From Theocolax elegans (lineage: Eukaryota > Arthropoda > Insecta > Hymenoptera > Cerocephalidae), in assembly GCA_026168455.1 (NCBI GenBank), contig CM047428.1:17388759-17452758 (forward strand): a stretch of 64,000 bases of DNA, in the 5' to 3' direction. Both the position numbers and the translations under genes were made by a program. The notes beneath the pieces were generated by a model, which saw only the letters and a list, made by a program, of their open reading frames with translations, was not told the origin of the DNA and ran no database searches. Shown here piece by piece: positions 49,667 to 63,900 of the stretch; the stretch's first letter is position 1; the number at the start of each line of letters is the position of its first letter.

Positions 49667-52309
49667 TAACGAATGATTAATTGGGTTAGATTAATAAACC
49701 AGACAAAGATGATATGCATAAATCTTATAATGCAGTATTTATCTATTAATGCAAATGTTAATAAATTGAGATTTTCAATAAATTAAGATTGTATATCTCG
49801 AAGCTCGACGTGTACGTCGTTTATTATCATCGACCACGGCTCGTACGTTACGAAAGATATATTTATTTAATTATAACTTTATGAGGCTATCGTTTTAAAC
49901 GACGTACGAATACGCGCATCAATTAAAAAATATCGCTATTTTAATTTAAGAGTGTTTCTTTCGAAATCTCATTATAATCGGAGATTTATAGAAGTAGATT
50001 TCAGTTTCGGATATTCGTATTGAAACGAGACGAAGAGTAACAATAAACTTTCCCTCTTAATGTTTTCATTCGGTACTATAAATATCAATTAGGGTTGTGT
50101 AAAAATTTCCAGATAGTTGAGCAAGTTATCGTTAGCGCAGCCGCTTCATTGTTGTGCGAGAGCCGATAATTTAAATGTCAAAAGAACCGAAAGTAATACG
50201 GGTCATCGTTTAAGCGGATGATAGCACTCTGTATGAGAAATTGCGAGGAAAAGCGTGCATATAGGCCTATTGTTTTACAAAGACAAAAGAAAATACGATG
50301 TGTCGCCTTCTTTACTACCGGGTCTCTCACACTCCATCTCTATATATACAGCTAGAATCTATTGAATCCAGGAGCCCTTTGAATAGATGGAGGTCATCGA
50401 TCGTGTACCTCTGATATAAAATGTGATTTTAAATTGGCACTTTACTACCTCGATGATTCTTTACTTTTCGTTTTATTTTTAGGTTTACTCAAGTTTACTT
50501 GCCGTGCTCGGTTAACAATTCCGAGGGAACGGTTTACCTTATATATATCGATTCGTTTAAACTTTGGTTATAAAAACTAGGTGATGTTATATTTTACTCC
50601 GGGAATCGGATGATACGCCAAGGAAATTGGTATTCGACCCATTTTTTTTTTCTTTACTTCGATAAACTGTGCATGTTGAAGAAACGAGTAACTTTTTTAA
50701 GGATGAAGTTTGATAATAATAGAATTCTTTTCTTCTAAAATTTAAGAACGACATTTATATAACCTTGTACTTCTCGTGTATTTTAACGAACGAACAAATA
50801 CAAATTGTACCCATCGACAGTCTAATATATATCTAACAGATAAAATTGAATAAAATTATGCGTATGTAAGCTCGACATGTTTATGTAGACAAAAATACTT
50901 GGGGTACTACGATCGATATATGAAATCACAAAGTAAATACATAAACCCATTGCATCGTGGAATTTAAAAGCGCACGTGTACGATGTATCCATACCGATAT
51001 CCCGGAGTAAAGAAACAAAAAAATGAAAGTAAAGAAACTGAGTGAGATAAGCGATAAGATATGATAAATTCGACGAGGCGTAGGAAGTCACCCTAAAAAA
51101 GTGGAAACAAAAATATTGAGCCCTGCGGAGAGAGAGAGAGTGAGTGAGAGAGTGGATAAACAAATATTTATAATCAGTTGCGGCGTATCGGGTGGAGACG
51201 ATCGTGAATCAGCCGAGGACTCGGTATTATTTTCATCGAATCTTCTTCTCGCCACTCGCATGGTAGATGGAAAAAAGGTCAGCGAGAGAAGCAACCAACC
51301 CGCAAAACCACGCGGCCGTTTGGCAGGTGGTGTTACACTCGCCACGATGGAACTTACGATCGGTATATACAGTGCCTTTCACCTCGCGAGCCGAATTCTC
51401 TTCTGCTAAACGCGTCGTGTTCTCTTTCGCTTACGTTGATATATGCGATGAGACATTATACCGGTTAACGATTTATCTTCCGGAAAAATACAATTGAATT
51501 TATGGTCGTTCCCTGATCAATCATGATGCATTTTAGTCATTTAATACAATTTATTATTGTTGGTTATTGAGATAATTGGTTTATTTATTATAATTACTAA
51601 TTTAAAACTTTTTATCAGAAATATTACAAAGGTTTTATTAGTCTGGGATACTATAGTGTCAAGGTTAATGTTTTCTTTTTCTAAAAAATTTAAATATATT
51701 GCATTATAGTTAGGATTGAAATAATTGGTAAATTGTTTTGCAGATGTAGTTCACCGTAATAAAAGGAAACATAGACCACTACTGTGCAATTATTTTAATT
51801 TTATTTTCATGCGATATGCTGTACAAATATTTGAACTGCAGGGCATATAGCCTGCAGCTGCCTTAACTTTCACGATTTCAATAACCGCACTTTTCTACCA
51901 TAAATACCTACGTCGAGGAGAAATGCAATTTTTATTAAATATTGAAATTGTCTTTGAAAATTAAATATAACAAAAGCAAATAATTATTTTTTTTATAAAA
52001 TATACGACACAAGTTATAATTGAATAAACTTATTAATTTACTGAGAAAATACGAGAAACTGTTTACAACTCCTCTCTCTTTCTCTCTGTTCCCCATTTCT
52101 CCCACACTTTCTCTCTCAACCTCTCAACTTCGCCGACCGTTCGTGTCGCGTTCGGTAGCCAATGTCGGTATAAATTCTCGCACTGTACGCGCGCGTGCGA
52201 AAGATACCGCATAAAAGAGTCGCCCGATAGTGGGAGAGGGTCAGCCCCGAAGCGCGGATATCAGAAGTATAAGAGTAAGAGTAAGGGAGTAAGCTAAGAG
52301 GAAACACGA

Positions 52310-52910
52310 AAGTGAGAGAGAGAGAGAGAGAGAGGTGGAGGAGGAAGAGAGAAAATTTCGTGCAAAGGGTTTAATCGTGCGCTTTGCGAATCCTCTCCCT
52401 CTCCCTCTCTCTCTCTCTCCGTTTCTCTCGTTCTCGTTTTATCGCTGGTTCTATCTCCCTCCAACAGCCTCGTCGTGTCCTTCTCGTTTGCCTCTCGATC
52501 TTCCTTTTCTCGAAGAGGGCCCCACTCCATACTCGGGTTCTTCCTTCTCTCTCCTTCTCTCTGTGGAGTATCTGATAGGGACGCTTAACAAGGCACGAGT
52601 GAATTTTTAAGTCCCCGGAAGACAATGCTCGGCTCTTTCTTCCCTCCTTCCCAGCTCCTTCGTTTCGTTCGTCTCTGTGTATTTGCTTTCGGAGTTGATC
52701 TCTCTCCTCCACCTCTTTTAGCTTCCTCCTCTTCTCGTAGCAGCATTGAGAATCGGCTGGCTGGCTCGACTCTCTCGATCTTCTCTCTACTTCTCTCTCT
52801 CTCACTCTCCTTCTCTCCGACGGCCTTTACCGGTTTTCTGCATCAGATATCCCATGCCCACGACCCCGGCTATGCACGTTCTGGGCCTCTGGCCCCTTCT
52901 TCCTCCTTCT
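52310..52910. repeat. Polypurine/polypyrimidine low-complexity tract with a strand switch
   Basis: A GA-rich block with (GA)n at 52313-52335 changes at about 52390 into CT-rich sequence that continues to about 52910, with repeated CTCTCT runs. Long open frames on both strands here (for example 144 and 146 codons) are low-complexity Arg/Glu or Ser/Leu translations of the tract and are not genes. Confidence 0.8.
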
Positions 52911-53840
52911 CTCTCTCGGTGTATATGTTTATATACCCTATACACACCGAGATAAATGTTGCAAAAAATATTACCATAAACCCTTTAAATTTTAGGTTTA
53001 TTGGAATATATCTACTGACAATTATTCTGCGAACATATAGAAAAATTATTGTATTTCAGATTTGATGGATAGAAGAACAAACAATGTAATCCACTATGCA
53101 AATTTTTAAAATGGGATATCAATGTTTTTTTTACAAATAAGTGTTCCATTTTCTAAATAATACAATTTTTCTAGTTGAAACCAAAGCGTTTATGAAACGC
53201 TTTTTAACCAAACACTGGGAGTTTGACCGAAAATAACGATAAAGTTCGTAAATAATGACCAAACAAATGGTTTCAATTTATCTCAAAATATTCATTTCCT
53301 AATAGGCTTATTATTATATTTACAAATCTCAATTTTCATATGTTAATGAATAAATAAACTGACAAGATATCATATAAAACTTAGATATTTTTAATGGATT
53401 TTATGTAAAAAAAGGTTGTTTTAAAATTTTATTTTATCAGCGATAGTATTGCTGTTATTTTCATTTTGCGACATAAATGGATATTGTACCAGTAGGATAG
53501 TACTTGTAGCTTTTACAAGAGAAATAAGAGAATCTAAGGAAGATACAATCCACGACTATACACAAACTTGCGAGAGTTGATATAAGAAGCACTCAAAAGT
53601 TTATGCATCTTGCATTGGACGCATATCAAATTTTCAATTAGTATATAACTTTACCGGATCTTATTACGTTGAATAATAAAAACGTTTGTCTCGTGTATAA
53701 TTATCCGAAACAACACGAGTATGTAAATTGCAGTATGTAGAGGTAAATGATCGATATAAAAGATAGACCACGAAAAAGGGAGAGAGAGAGAGAGAGAGCG
53801 ATCAAGAAAAGGAGAAATGATCATCATACTCGGGACGCAG

Positions 53841-53968
53841 TTTACAAAGTAAATCCGGTCTACACGAGGGTAGAACGAAGGTGGTACATCGCCAAGGTCC
53901 AGTGGCTCACGCTCGAACACGGAACCGACCGACCTCAGCTGGAGAAAAGGTGCAGGTCGGATTCTCTG
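53841..53968 (+). other. Possible orphan exon with a strong splice donor
   Basis: Between GGGACGCAG and CTG|GTAAGC the plus strand is open for 42 codons with protein-like content (VYKVNPVYTRVERRWYIAKV at its start). The upstream sequence is a (GA)n tract, not a good pyrimidine tract, and the minus strand is also open across the same bases. It may be a chance frame in a GC-rich patch. Confidence 0.2.
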
Positions 53969-54452
53969 GTAAGCTGACGAGCCCATGGATTCGCGTATAG
54001 ATTCGCGAGAACGATACCGTGCAATTAACAAGCTACGCGGCACCCGATCACTCTCCGATAGCCCTGAGGTCGTTCGTTAGCGTTTCTCGCGCGTACCAAC
54101 TCCAAAAGAGTTTCCGGACCTTAAAATCACCATGCCCCTATACGATTCGGTAGTACCGCGACTCTCTACAAAACACAACTTTTTCTTCGTGATTTCCATC
54201 ACTCGGTTGCGTGACGCGGAATTAAACACGAGGATATCATCTTCGTATAGACCCGACTGCTCGTTAATTTAATTACCTGGAGTATTAAAACGGAAATTAA
54301 AGACGAAAACGAAATTTGCATAAGGTCCGTACGACCAGATGCAAACCGTAGTCTTCTGATTTCAACCTGGTTAAGTAGCTTCCGATACGTTCTGACGATA
54401 TAGGAATGGAGCTTTCGCCTGTCCTTCTTCCTTGACGGTATATATTTATATA

Positions 54453-54479
54453 GTGTGTGTGTGTGTGTGTGTGTGTGTG
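54453..54479. repeat. (GT)n microsatellite
   Basis: About 27 bases of uninterrupted GT repeat. Confidence 0.9.
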
Positions 54480-55372
54480 GTTCATGAATATGTACCGTCC
54501 AACTAGTTACTCGCGCCGAGGGAATCAATTTGGTAATGAACGTCAAGGCAGTTATTTATATTACAACAACTCGATGAATTCACAACCTCTACAGTTTATA
54601 TTGTTCAAATTACTTTACTTGACATTTACGCGACGAGTTTATATTTTCTTTAATTCTTCTCTTTCTTTTTAAATTAATTGCATTATACGAGTTTTATTTC
54701 CTGAGAAAGTGTTTTATACTCTTAAATCTAACACTCTTATATCAATTAGTTTAAATACTTTTTTTATGCTTTTAAGACGTTTCAAAAGTCTGCCATATAT
54801 TACTGAAATTTATTGTATCAAATAATCGGCCAAGATTTATGTAATTACTTTTGAATACAACGACAAGTAAAGTATTACGTAAAATTTTATACAAAAAGAT
54901 ATTTTATAATATAAAAACCTTCAAAAAAGTGTATTAATCCGCAAGTATTTTGGGTATTTTTCAATTTTACAATTTTAAATTATTTTCTCTATTTACCATT
55001 TTTTGTTGATTAAAATTATTAAATGACTTATTTCAGAAAATGCTATAAATAAATTATTAAACATTATCATTGTAATTTTGATTAACTCATACAACACATA
55101 ATAATATAGTTAAGAGTTTTATACTACTTTTTGTACAAGTTTTACTAGGGTACGCGTAGAAATTATATTCTAATACTATTCTATATATTCTTTAAGTCAT
55201 TATAACATTTATGTCACTTTAGGCTATGAAATTATAAGTAAGACTGAACCATGTTAATGTTCGCAATGTATCTTGAATGATGAACAAATCTTTATTGATT
55301 CTAAATTTGTCGAAAAGCTGAACATATTGACTTTAAGGAAAACTAAAAAACGTTATCAAATAACTATAAGGG

Positions 55373-55694
55373 TACACGGAAAACACTTTTCGGGAACGGC
55401 TACCAGGTGGCGTTCACTCGTTTACGAAAACAAGTGACACTTATTCCTCCGGTCTTACGTGTATCGTGTCTACGAGTTTCGGGGACTGAGTACTGGAAAC
55501 CGAGTAACCATTCATCGGTCTCAAACGTGCGGTGGCGTCTTGTCCACTCCCGTCAACAAACGCGGTACATGTTATGACGCGTTACGGGGTACCGCGTACA
55601 CAGTCTTCGATGACTGGTAAAGTGTGGGGAAAACTGCCATGCGCTGACGCCACTGTAGCACGCGGAGTAATTGGGCAAAAGTATTTTCCGTGTA
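55373..55694. mobile_element. 322 bp GC-rich MITE
   Basis: Inverted termini TACACGGAAAACACTTTT on the left and TACACGGAAAATACTTTT read from the right. The interior is markedly GC-richer than both AT-rich flanks and carries a GTGGCGT motif at least three times: twice forward, once inverted near the right end. No coding capacity. Confidence 0.75.
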
Positions 55695-57927
55695 GAGAAT
55701 GACATCATCCACGTAATTAACATTATTTTTTCTTTTTAAAGTATTCAAGTCAATGTGAAATTAAAACATTCAGGCCGACGTTGAATTGAAGCACATATTT
55801 TAAAATACCAATATACTCTTTGAATGGATAAATGTTAAACTCAACGAATAAAGTTATATTATAATTAAAAATAAAATAATATGAAAAAGAGAATATACAA
55901 TTATTTAACTTTGTTTTTTTTGCAATTCTTTATATAAGTTTGAAAAATTTATTTATTTTAACATTCAAGCATGTTAAAGAATACCAACATACCTGCAAAA
56001 TCAAAATGAATGAATAATATAATTTAGAATGAAATATAGTACAAAAAATGGATACTGCGGAGTTTTATTTCTCTCTTTCTTTCTCTGTCTCTCCCTCTCT
56101 ACCTCACTCATTGAGAGGTGTCAAAGTTTGATAATATGAAATCTTTTTCACATTATCTTACAAACGCGTAAATGAATTGAAACGGGATTTGTTGAAGAAT
56201 GAAAATATATATTCTCAGAGAATAAGGTGAGGTTGAATATATTTCATAAATAGTAGATTTTAATTTATCATTTTTCAAAACAAAAAGCGGTCGACCGGGC
56301 GAGTTAGCTGAATATAAAACTAGCCTGTTATGCCCATATTGACGATGGGTTGATGGGTTAGTGCTGGTAGCGCCCCTTGATATCCGTGAAAATATACGTG
56401 ATAACAGCTGACAGTAGCCCCCTTTCACGACCACATTTCTCCTTCTACCCTATAAGTTTTTACCTCTATACGTGCTCTCTCATGTGCTGGAATAGAATGT
56501 TTATTTTAATCTTCCATATCGCTATCTCACCTTTACTTTTATAGTTGACCATATATAATGAAGAAGACGAAAATCGAGTAAATTAAATCAACAACTAATT
56601 TCTTTGTCACGGCTTTTCTTTATTGTGAATTAATTCGGACAGAAATTGATGTAAACTGAAGATAAATAAATAAAAAAATGAAGTTTAATTGATTTTATAA
56701 AAGCTAATAATTTATAATTAACGTTTATGAAAGTAAAAATATGAGGGGTCAGTTAGCTGTATATAGAAAGGCTTACGCATCTTTAATTGATATTACAAAT
56801 TCTCGAATATTTATATTGTCATTAACGAATACGTTTTAGTGTAGGTCGACTTGGAAACACACCTTCATTTAATTTATTACACAGAGTTTAAAATATAATT
56901 GTAGTAGCTGTAATGGATTATTGAATATTTGTATTATTAAATGCTTAATAAATGTTTAATCAAAGCTGCAAATATCCAGGAGTTGCGATATAGATATTTA
57001 AATTAAATATGAAGTAGTAAATGATTTTCGCAAATTATTATAAGCAAAAGTAATATATAAAAAATGGAATATATATATATACATATAATTATTGTATATA
57101 AACTGTAGAAGTACAACAAATCTGTTTACCGTCGTAAGTAAACGAAAAGATGTACTTGAAAAGCTATGTCAAAATGTTTAATGAATTCTTTTCACCGAGT
57201 ACGTCATCTGCGAAGGTTTACGGAACCCAAGAAAGAAAGAGTCCAAAGCGCGTAGGTAATAAACGATGCACAAAGGTTTAGATGTGTATGCGAAAAACCG
57301 ACTTCATAAGCTCGTGCCGAGTAGATTAACATGACGGTGTACGTGCGCGTATTCGTACCTCCGTAGGAAAACAAGTTGGAAGGTACGGGAAATTGCCGCT
57401 CTCGAGGCGTCCGCATCTCTCGAGACGTAGCAATAAAAAAACCATGTCTTTAATCAATCTGAAAACAGAGCGCGAGAGGGCATTTGAGTCTTGCTTTGCC
57501 CGAGAGCCGCTAGTAAACACACACGCGCACGAGCGAGAGAACCCCTTGCGCGTCTTTGAAGTTTTTCGCGCGCAACCCCTCGAGTCTACAAGAAGCTCAC
57601 GTAGGGAGAGAAACACGTAAGTTTCTTTGAATCGCGACAGAAAAGAGAGAGGGAGTGTAAGAGAGAGAGAGAGAGAAGGGAGGACCACCACCGTGGACCT
57701 CGAGCTAACAGCTTCTTCAGCTAGCCTACCCCGCTAGAGTGCACATACTCCAGGACATCAAAGAGGGCGCTACTGTTTTCAAGCCCCTCAAAGCTCACAC
57801 AGGCGTGGAAAACGCGGAGCGCTTTTTCTCTCTCTCTCTCCTTCCCGCAACCCCCTCGCGGACTTTGAACTTTGAGTGATGCACGCACGAAATAAAAAGA
57901 ATCGAGTGAAAGCAGCATTCATAAGAA

Positions 57928-57931
<4 letters not shown>

Positions 57932-57980
<49 letters not shown>
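57932..57980. repeat. (AG)n microsatellite, about 49 bases
   Basis: About 24 uninterrupted AG units. A shorter GA run lies at 57660-57677, and CT runs lie at 57827-57841. Confidence 0.92.
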
Positions 57981-57982
<2 letters not shown>

Positions 57983-60900
57983 CAGAAATCAAAACGCAAA
58001 GTAGTGACGCGAGACAGTTTTATGGTTCTTTAAATATGTGTTCATTTTGTTATGATATACCGTAGTTAGAAATCAAAGGTTTTAGTTTTTTAATTACACT
58101 TCCTTTTCGTGCAAAAATTTGAAAAAGCAGTGAGCTAAATCTCAGTGTGATTTTTATATTTTAATTACATCCGTTTACCCAAAGTGTGAAGCGCTTTGAC
58201 TATACATTTTTTTTGCTGTTGTTGGCATATTTGTATATAGCTCTGGAAATTTCTTTTTCAATTTTCCAAGCTGCTTTCCTTTTTTGTGGAACGAATATTA
58301 ATATCTGTTACACAATATCGCGTGAACATTGCAAACGCGAATTTTCGCAATTAATATTGTTCGACATTTTCTTTTAAATGCATTCCATTTTTTTCTGTAT
58401 ATTTAATTACAGAATTGTATGCGTTTCGTAATACTGCAATTAGATTTTTAATAAAACACATTAAACAATATTATTATTCGTTTCCCTAACAATTTACTTG
58501 AAATGTTATAACAATTGGTACAAAGAATAATATCGTTAGATTTATTTGTAGTAACATTTAATTGATATAAATAAATGACCTAGATGTTCCATGAAAATAT
58601 AAAAAGATTCTTCGCGAGTTCACCTTCATAAATCAATCGAATTCGTATTTCAAACATTTCAATTTTAATACATATTAAACCGTTGAAATGTGTATTACTA
58701 ATTATAAATATAAATAATTATTATTGCATTATAAATTCATGTAATTATTAATATAATATTATTAATTAGCAAACAGTAAGTTAAATTGTACCCAAAATTA
58801 TAATTGATTGCTTGACGTTTGTACCGGAAATATATAAATAACTGCAAATGTTCTTAGTAACGTACAATGTAAAATATTATATAATAGTGGAAAATAACAA
58901 ATGTTCTTTAAGAAGTGGCTCTACTTACAGCAATAATTCACATAAACTGAAATTAAAAGTTATTTAACATCACGGTCAACGACAATAAGGTTTTACAATC
59001 TTGCAAACCACAAGACCGTAATAATTTAAAGCGAGAAAAGTCAGCATCCATATGTCCTCCCCCGCAAGATTTTAAACACCTCTACAGTCAGGCGTACGTA
59101 CAAAAGCCTGTTCCTCAATACTAAGAATGCATCCTCGCAACGACAACTGCGAAAGAATAAAAAGCAAACAAGAGTAGAAAGAGATATGAAAAGAAAAGGA
59201 GTGTCGTGGTTGGATTTCGTATATAGCGGAAGCCTCGCACCAGACAGCAGCAGCAGCAGCAGCTCGTTTCGCGCAAAAGCAGAGGCGTGAAACAGCCGGA
59301 GAAATTTCGCAGGCGGTGTGTGTCCCCCGCTGTCAAAATAAGCCATTGAGCCGAGCTGAGCTGAGCGAGGACTGCAGTTGTTGGAACCCTCGTGACAGCA
59401 AACGAGATTCCGGCACCCGAAGAATACGGGTGCACGAAGGAAGAAAAGAGAATTTTTGGGGCCAGAGGAAGGAAGAAGGGGGGGGGCGTGAGGTGAACGA
59501 GACAGATGCAAATCGGTTGCTCAAAGGAGACGAATTAACCGCGACAGAGTCTCTGAAAAAGTTTGCGGCAACAGTCACGAGCGGTAGGAAAGAATCGGAG
59601 ATGGATTGGATTATAATTTCAAAATGAATGGCTGTTGGGCTTAAATTTATATTTAACTAGTGGAACGGCTTTTTCTGTCAATCTGCGCTGGATCCGACAA
59701 ATTGTATTTGGTTATTTAAATAAAAGGTACATATACGGATGAGTAAATGTGAAACTCGTTTTACAATATATCTAACAATATAAGTTAATATAATTACAAT
59801 AAAGATATAAGGTACGAAATCATCGAGGTGCCAAAGTGCAATTCTGATCCTTTAATACAAAATGGCAAGAGTAGTGAGAAGCTCAAGCGCAAGGTCAACG
59901 ACCAGAATTATTAGATCTCGCACCTCCGTAAAGGAAGGGAAAAATGTATAAAACGATATGGTAAATGCAAAAGGAGGGAGAGTCTTGGATAAGCAGCAAA
60001 TCCACGGAAAGAACGGGTAAGAAAAGGGCAAGAGCGGAGGTAAGTGAGAAATGTATACGTATAAAGAGAGGGGGAGAGCGAAAAACCGGTGAATACTCGC
60101 GGTCCCCATCGTAGCCCCTCGAGGTCTGGGGCTTTGGGTCAGAAATCCAACACCTCGTCGAGGAACAGGAGAGCCTTTAACGTACGGCACACGTACGTAT
60201 GGGTAAGCATATAACGAGCTGTGCCTTTCCTTCCCTGTACACACGTGCGCTGCTGTTTTTTTTTCCTTATACCTATAATACGCGAGAAGCAAGGCATACA
60301 AAAGACCAAGACGAGTCTTCGCGAAGGGAAAAAAATTGAAGAAGGGTGGGCAAAGCAACATAATGCTTGCCGGTATATATATACGTAGACTTTATATTGG
60401 ATTTACACGTACCGACGCCCCGCGACAATAGAAGGAGACTCGATTCTTTAACCATCAGTCCTGTCACGAAATTACTGGCGTCAATGGATGAAAGGCATGG
60501 TTGAACCAGTCGAAAAATTTTTCGCGGCTCGATGCTTCGCGAAAGAAACGGCTATGTGCGCGTTTTTCTTTCATGCTTTCTTACACCGATGCTTTTGTCA
60601 GAAAAATACTCGTTTCACCTTTCTCTCTCTCTTTTACTTCAATATTGCACGATTTTTTTATGGTTTTCATATTTGTAGGAAGAAGTGAGTACGCGATCGA
60701 AACAATTAATTTGATTTGAGAATACGTGAAATCAAAGGGATCTAAAAATCGAATGTCTATTGGAATCTTATATTGAATTTCATTGTTTGTGTATGATATT
60801 GAAACCTTACAACAAAAACTCGAACCCCTGTGCAATGTTATAGAGAAAGGATTGCGCATTGGTTCATATAAGATGCTTCCGTCGAAATATATTGTAAATG

Positions 60901-63900
60901 ATTGAAAAAATATATAGAGATTCCAAGAAGAAATATTCTTTAAAACACACAAATATAAAATGTTGTATTCAAATCTGTATTGAATATTGAAAAATATTCA
61001 AAATTCGTACAAAATCTTTCAAATTTGCGCATGAAATAAATTTACCCTTGCAGAACCGGACGCTTTCGTAAAAATATTCAATTTATTTACCGCTAAATGA
61101 ATTTTCGCGCTATAGAAACATGTACGTCGATGGAAAGGCAAAATATTTATCGAATTTAAGGGGAGAAAAAGACTACGCACAATCTCGTGACTAGCATAAC
61201 GGAATAAAGAAAAATGGTATATGAAAGGAAATGAAACTCTTGTGGGTCTCATTGGAAAAAAGAAGAATCGAAGATAAAATTAGATCGGGACTCGCCGGAC
61301 CTCGAAATCGTTTCTCCAATCAACTGTACATTCCGAGCGAATTGTACACCGCCGCCACGGAAGAAGTAGCAGACGTAGGAGCTCTTCCTCACAAATAAAC
61401 TGAAACTTCGAAAGAGAAAGAGTTTTCGAATTTGAAAGGCTAAAATAATATTGTTCTCGGTCGGTGCTTCCGCGAGTTATGAGGTTAAACTTGTTACTCG
61501 TCAACCGAATGTGTGTTCGCGTGCGCGTGTGCGTGTGACTCGTTATCGTTAATGTACCTTCGGAACTTTGGGTAAACTATTTAGATAACTGTGACAGTCG
61601 TACGCGAATCGTTTATTTACCTACCTACATTTAGAATGACAAAATACGAGATTTGTTAGTTTCGGTAATACTTTGACGTTTCACCTTTGTTTGTTTGTAT
61701 AAACCTTTCAAATTTGTATATAGCAGATATAATCGAGTTTTCAATAAAATTTAAATCAAACAAACTGAAGTATAATTATTCATTGAACTTATCGATCTGT
61801 CGGATTTCATATATACATTGAAATACTCTGCATATCAAAATATATATACAAATTCATTTTAATGTTCAATGGGTGTAATTGAAAAATTCATGACATTGAT
61901 ACGCATCCGATCACAGAGAGGCCAAAAGCAATACTTTTCACTCCATGTGTGTGTAATATTAGATATACATATATTTGTCGATTTTATACCCCAGATGAAC
62001 CAATACGATAATATCGCACAACAAACCGTTCGAGATCTCATCATACATGAGTAAATCCGCTCGGTTTTATCTAGCCATACGAATCAAATGAGTCTCCCAT
62101 CGAGACTTGCGGGAAAAAGCATTCCCTTGTCAGATGTAATTCACGCATTCTCGTTGAGTACGCGGGAAACGCAAGAATAATCATCGGTCGTACCACGTCT
62201 TCCTTGATCACGTCAATGTACATGTGTGGATATAAGAGCAATGGGCACGTGCATGTCCCCGTCGTTACGCACCCCTTGCGACAGATGCGACTCTGATTGA
62301 GCTGTCGACATATGGGTTTGCTCTTGTAAATCCCCGTAATAAGGATTAAGTCTGGGAATTCGAATAGGCGCGAGACTTTCGATTTCTCCTTGTCTCTTTG
62401 TCGTTCGGCCTCCTCCTTCCCAATGATAAATTTATGCGTGCGCGTGACTCTTTCTTTTTTCTCGTTGTATACGTTTCGAAAAAGGGAGACCTTGGTTGAA
62501 CATTCGTGATTAAAAGAATAATGAGTCGACGTTCTTGTTAGATATTTAAACGAATCCTTTCGTCGGGCGAAGCAAGAAAACTACGGAGTCCCTTGGAGAA
62601 TGCGACTTTTCTTTTTGCTACCTATAAATGCAAGCTTCAACTAAGTTTACATATTCAATTACAGTGAATGATTACATTGTTGTATTTGCTACCTTTAATG
62701 CTGGCTACGTGAAGCGAATATATTTTTTTTTACTTCGCCCGTTTGAGAAACAATACGGTTCAACGGGAGAAAGGATGGAAAAGTAAACAGAGCACGATAA
62801 AACTCGCACGAGATGAAATGAGAAAAAAGACTGCTAGTACCATCATCGTGGATCGGAATTCCTTAAGCTTCAAATTCGTGCATACTACACGCATACTGTT
62901 TATTTCCTTTTTTTGACTACCCACAGTTTTTTTGCGGCGTAACGACGACTCCTTTTCAGGTGTCGAGAATGGCTCTCTCGAACGAGTTTACATTTCAAAT
63001 TTCGTTACCCTTTGACTGTCTATCAAAACACGTCTCTTTTCTGTATTGAATCTATTGTTCAACAAGAATTTATTCACAGCTTATACATTACACCAAATTC
63101 TGATCTTTTTTATTTGCGCCAGAATGGTATTTACTTTGAAAAAAAAGTTGAATAAATAAACGTTCAGTTTCTTTACTATAATGCAGAATTATAGATAGAT
63201 AGTGAAACATTTTCTTTAAATATTGTCACGAGGATTTAAATATATAATCGATGCATGAAAAAGCGAAATAATGGCTGTATACATACATTTATACGAGCAC
63301 TGAACAACTAAAAACGAGAATAAAGGAATTTTACTGAAAAAGACTATCCGATACGAGAATGGCGTACGGAATTTCTTTTCTTATACCCTGGCGATTCACT
63401 AGTTGTGCTTTAAAAAAAAAAGCATTTTTAAAAGCGCCAATTAAAGAAAAAGCATCTTTATATACAAGTCGTCGTGGTGTTTCCATTTGTACAAAAGTGA
63501 GATCATATTATTTATACATTCTATATGACTTTTACAGTTTTCTCCACCTACGCTCGTTTAAAATGTTCATTTCTACATGCGCTAAACCTTCGTGTATCCA
63601 ATGGAGAGATTATGAAACATTCAAAAGCTATTTCTTGGCATAAACACGTCAGGTAAAAAAGAACGAAAAAAATCTACTGCTATAACCACCCTCAGTGTCC
63701 TTTCAAAAGTGTCAGTGCGAGAGCCGTTTAAAGAAAAGGGACCCTCCTTGAAGGATTCAACTATACGGTAGATGTAGGTGGGGTCCAACCAACAGTATAA
63801 ATATAGGAAAAAAAATAATATATATGTGCTGGCTCATTGTGTTTGGAGTTCCTGCGCACACCTTAGGGGATTGATGATCTTCATTTTTGGCAACTTTTGT

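Noticed and set aside
55800..55860. Minus-strand phase-1 donor after ...KEYIG, considered as the end of the RYK first exon
   Set aside because: The upstream codons are AT-rich and lack the EV.RLIG pattern expected at the start of the WIF domain.
59250..59262. CAG trinucleotide run
   Set aside because: Only about five units, not within a supported coding frame.
59316..59627. 103-codon plus-strand frame
   Set aside because: It starts at GTG, not ATG. It lies in a GC-rich patch with long frames on both strands and ends without splice support.
60273..60467. Minus-strand frame with donors near 60270 and 60411
   Set aside because: The apparent start is GTG, and the sequence before the donors does not resemble the WIF domain.
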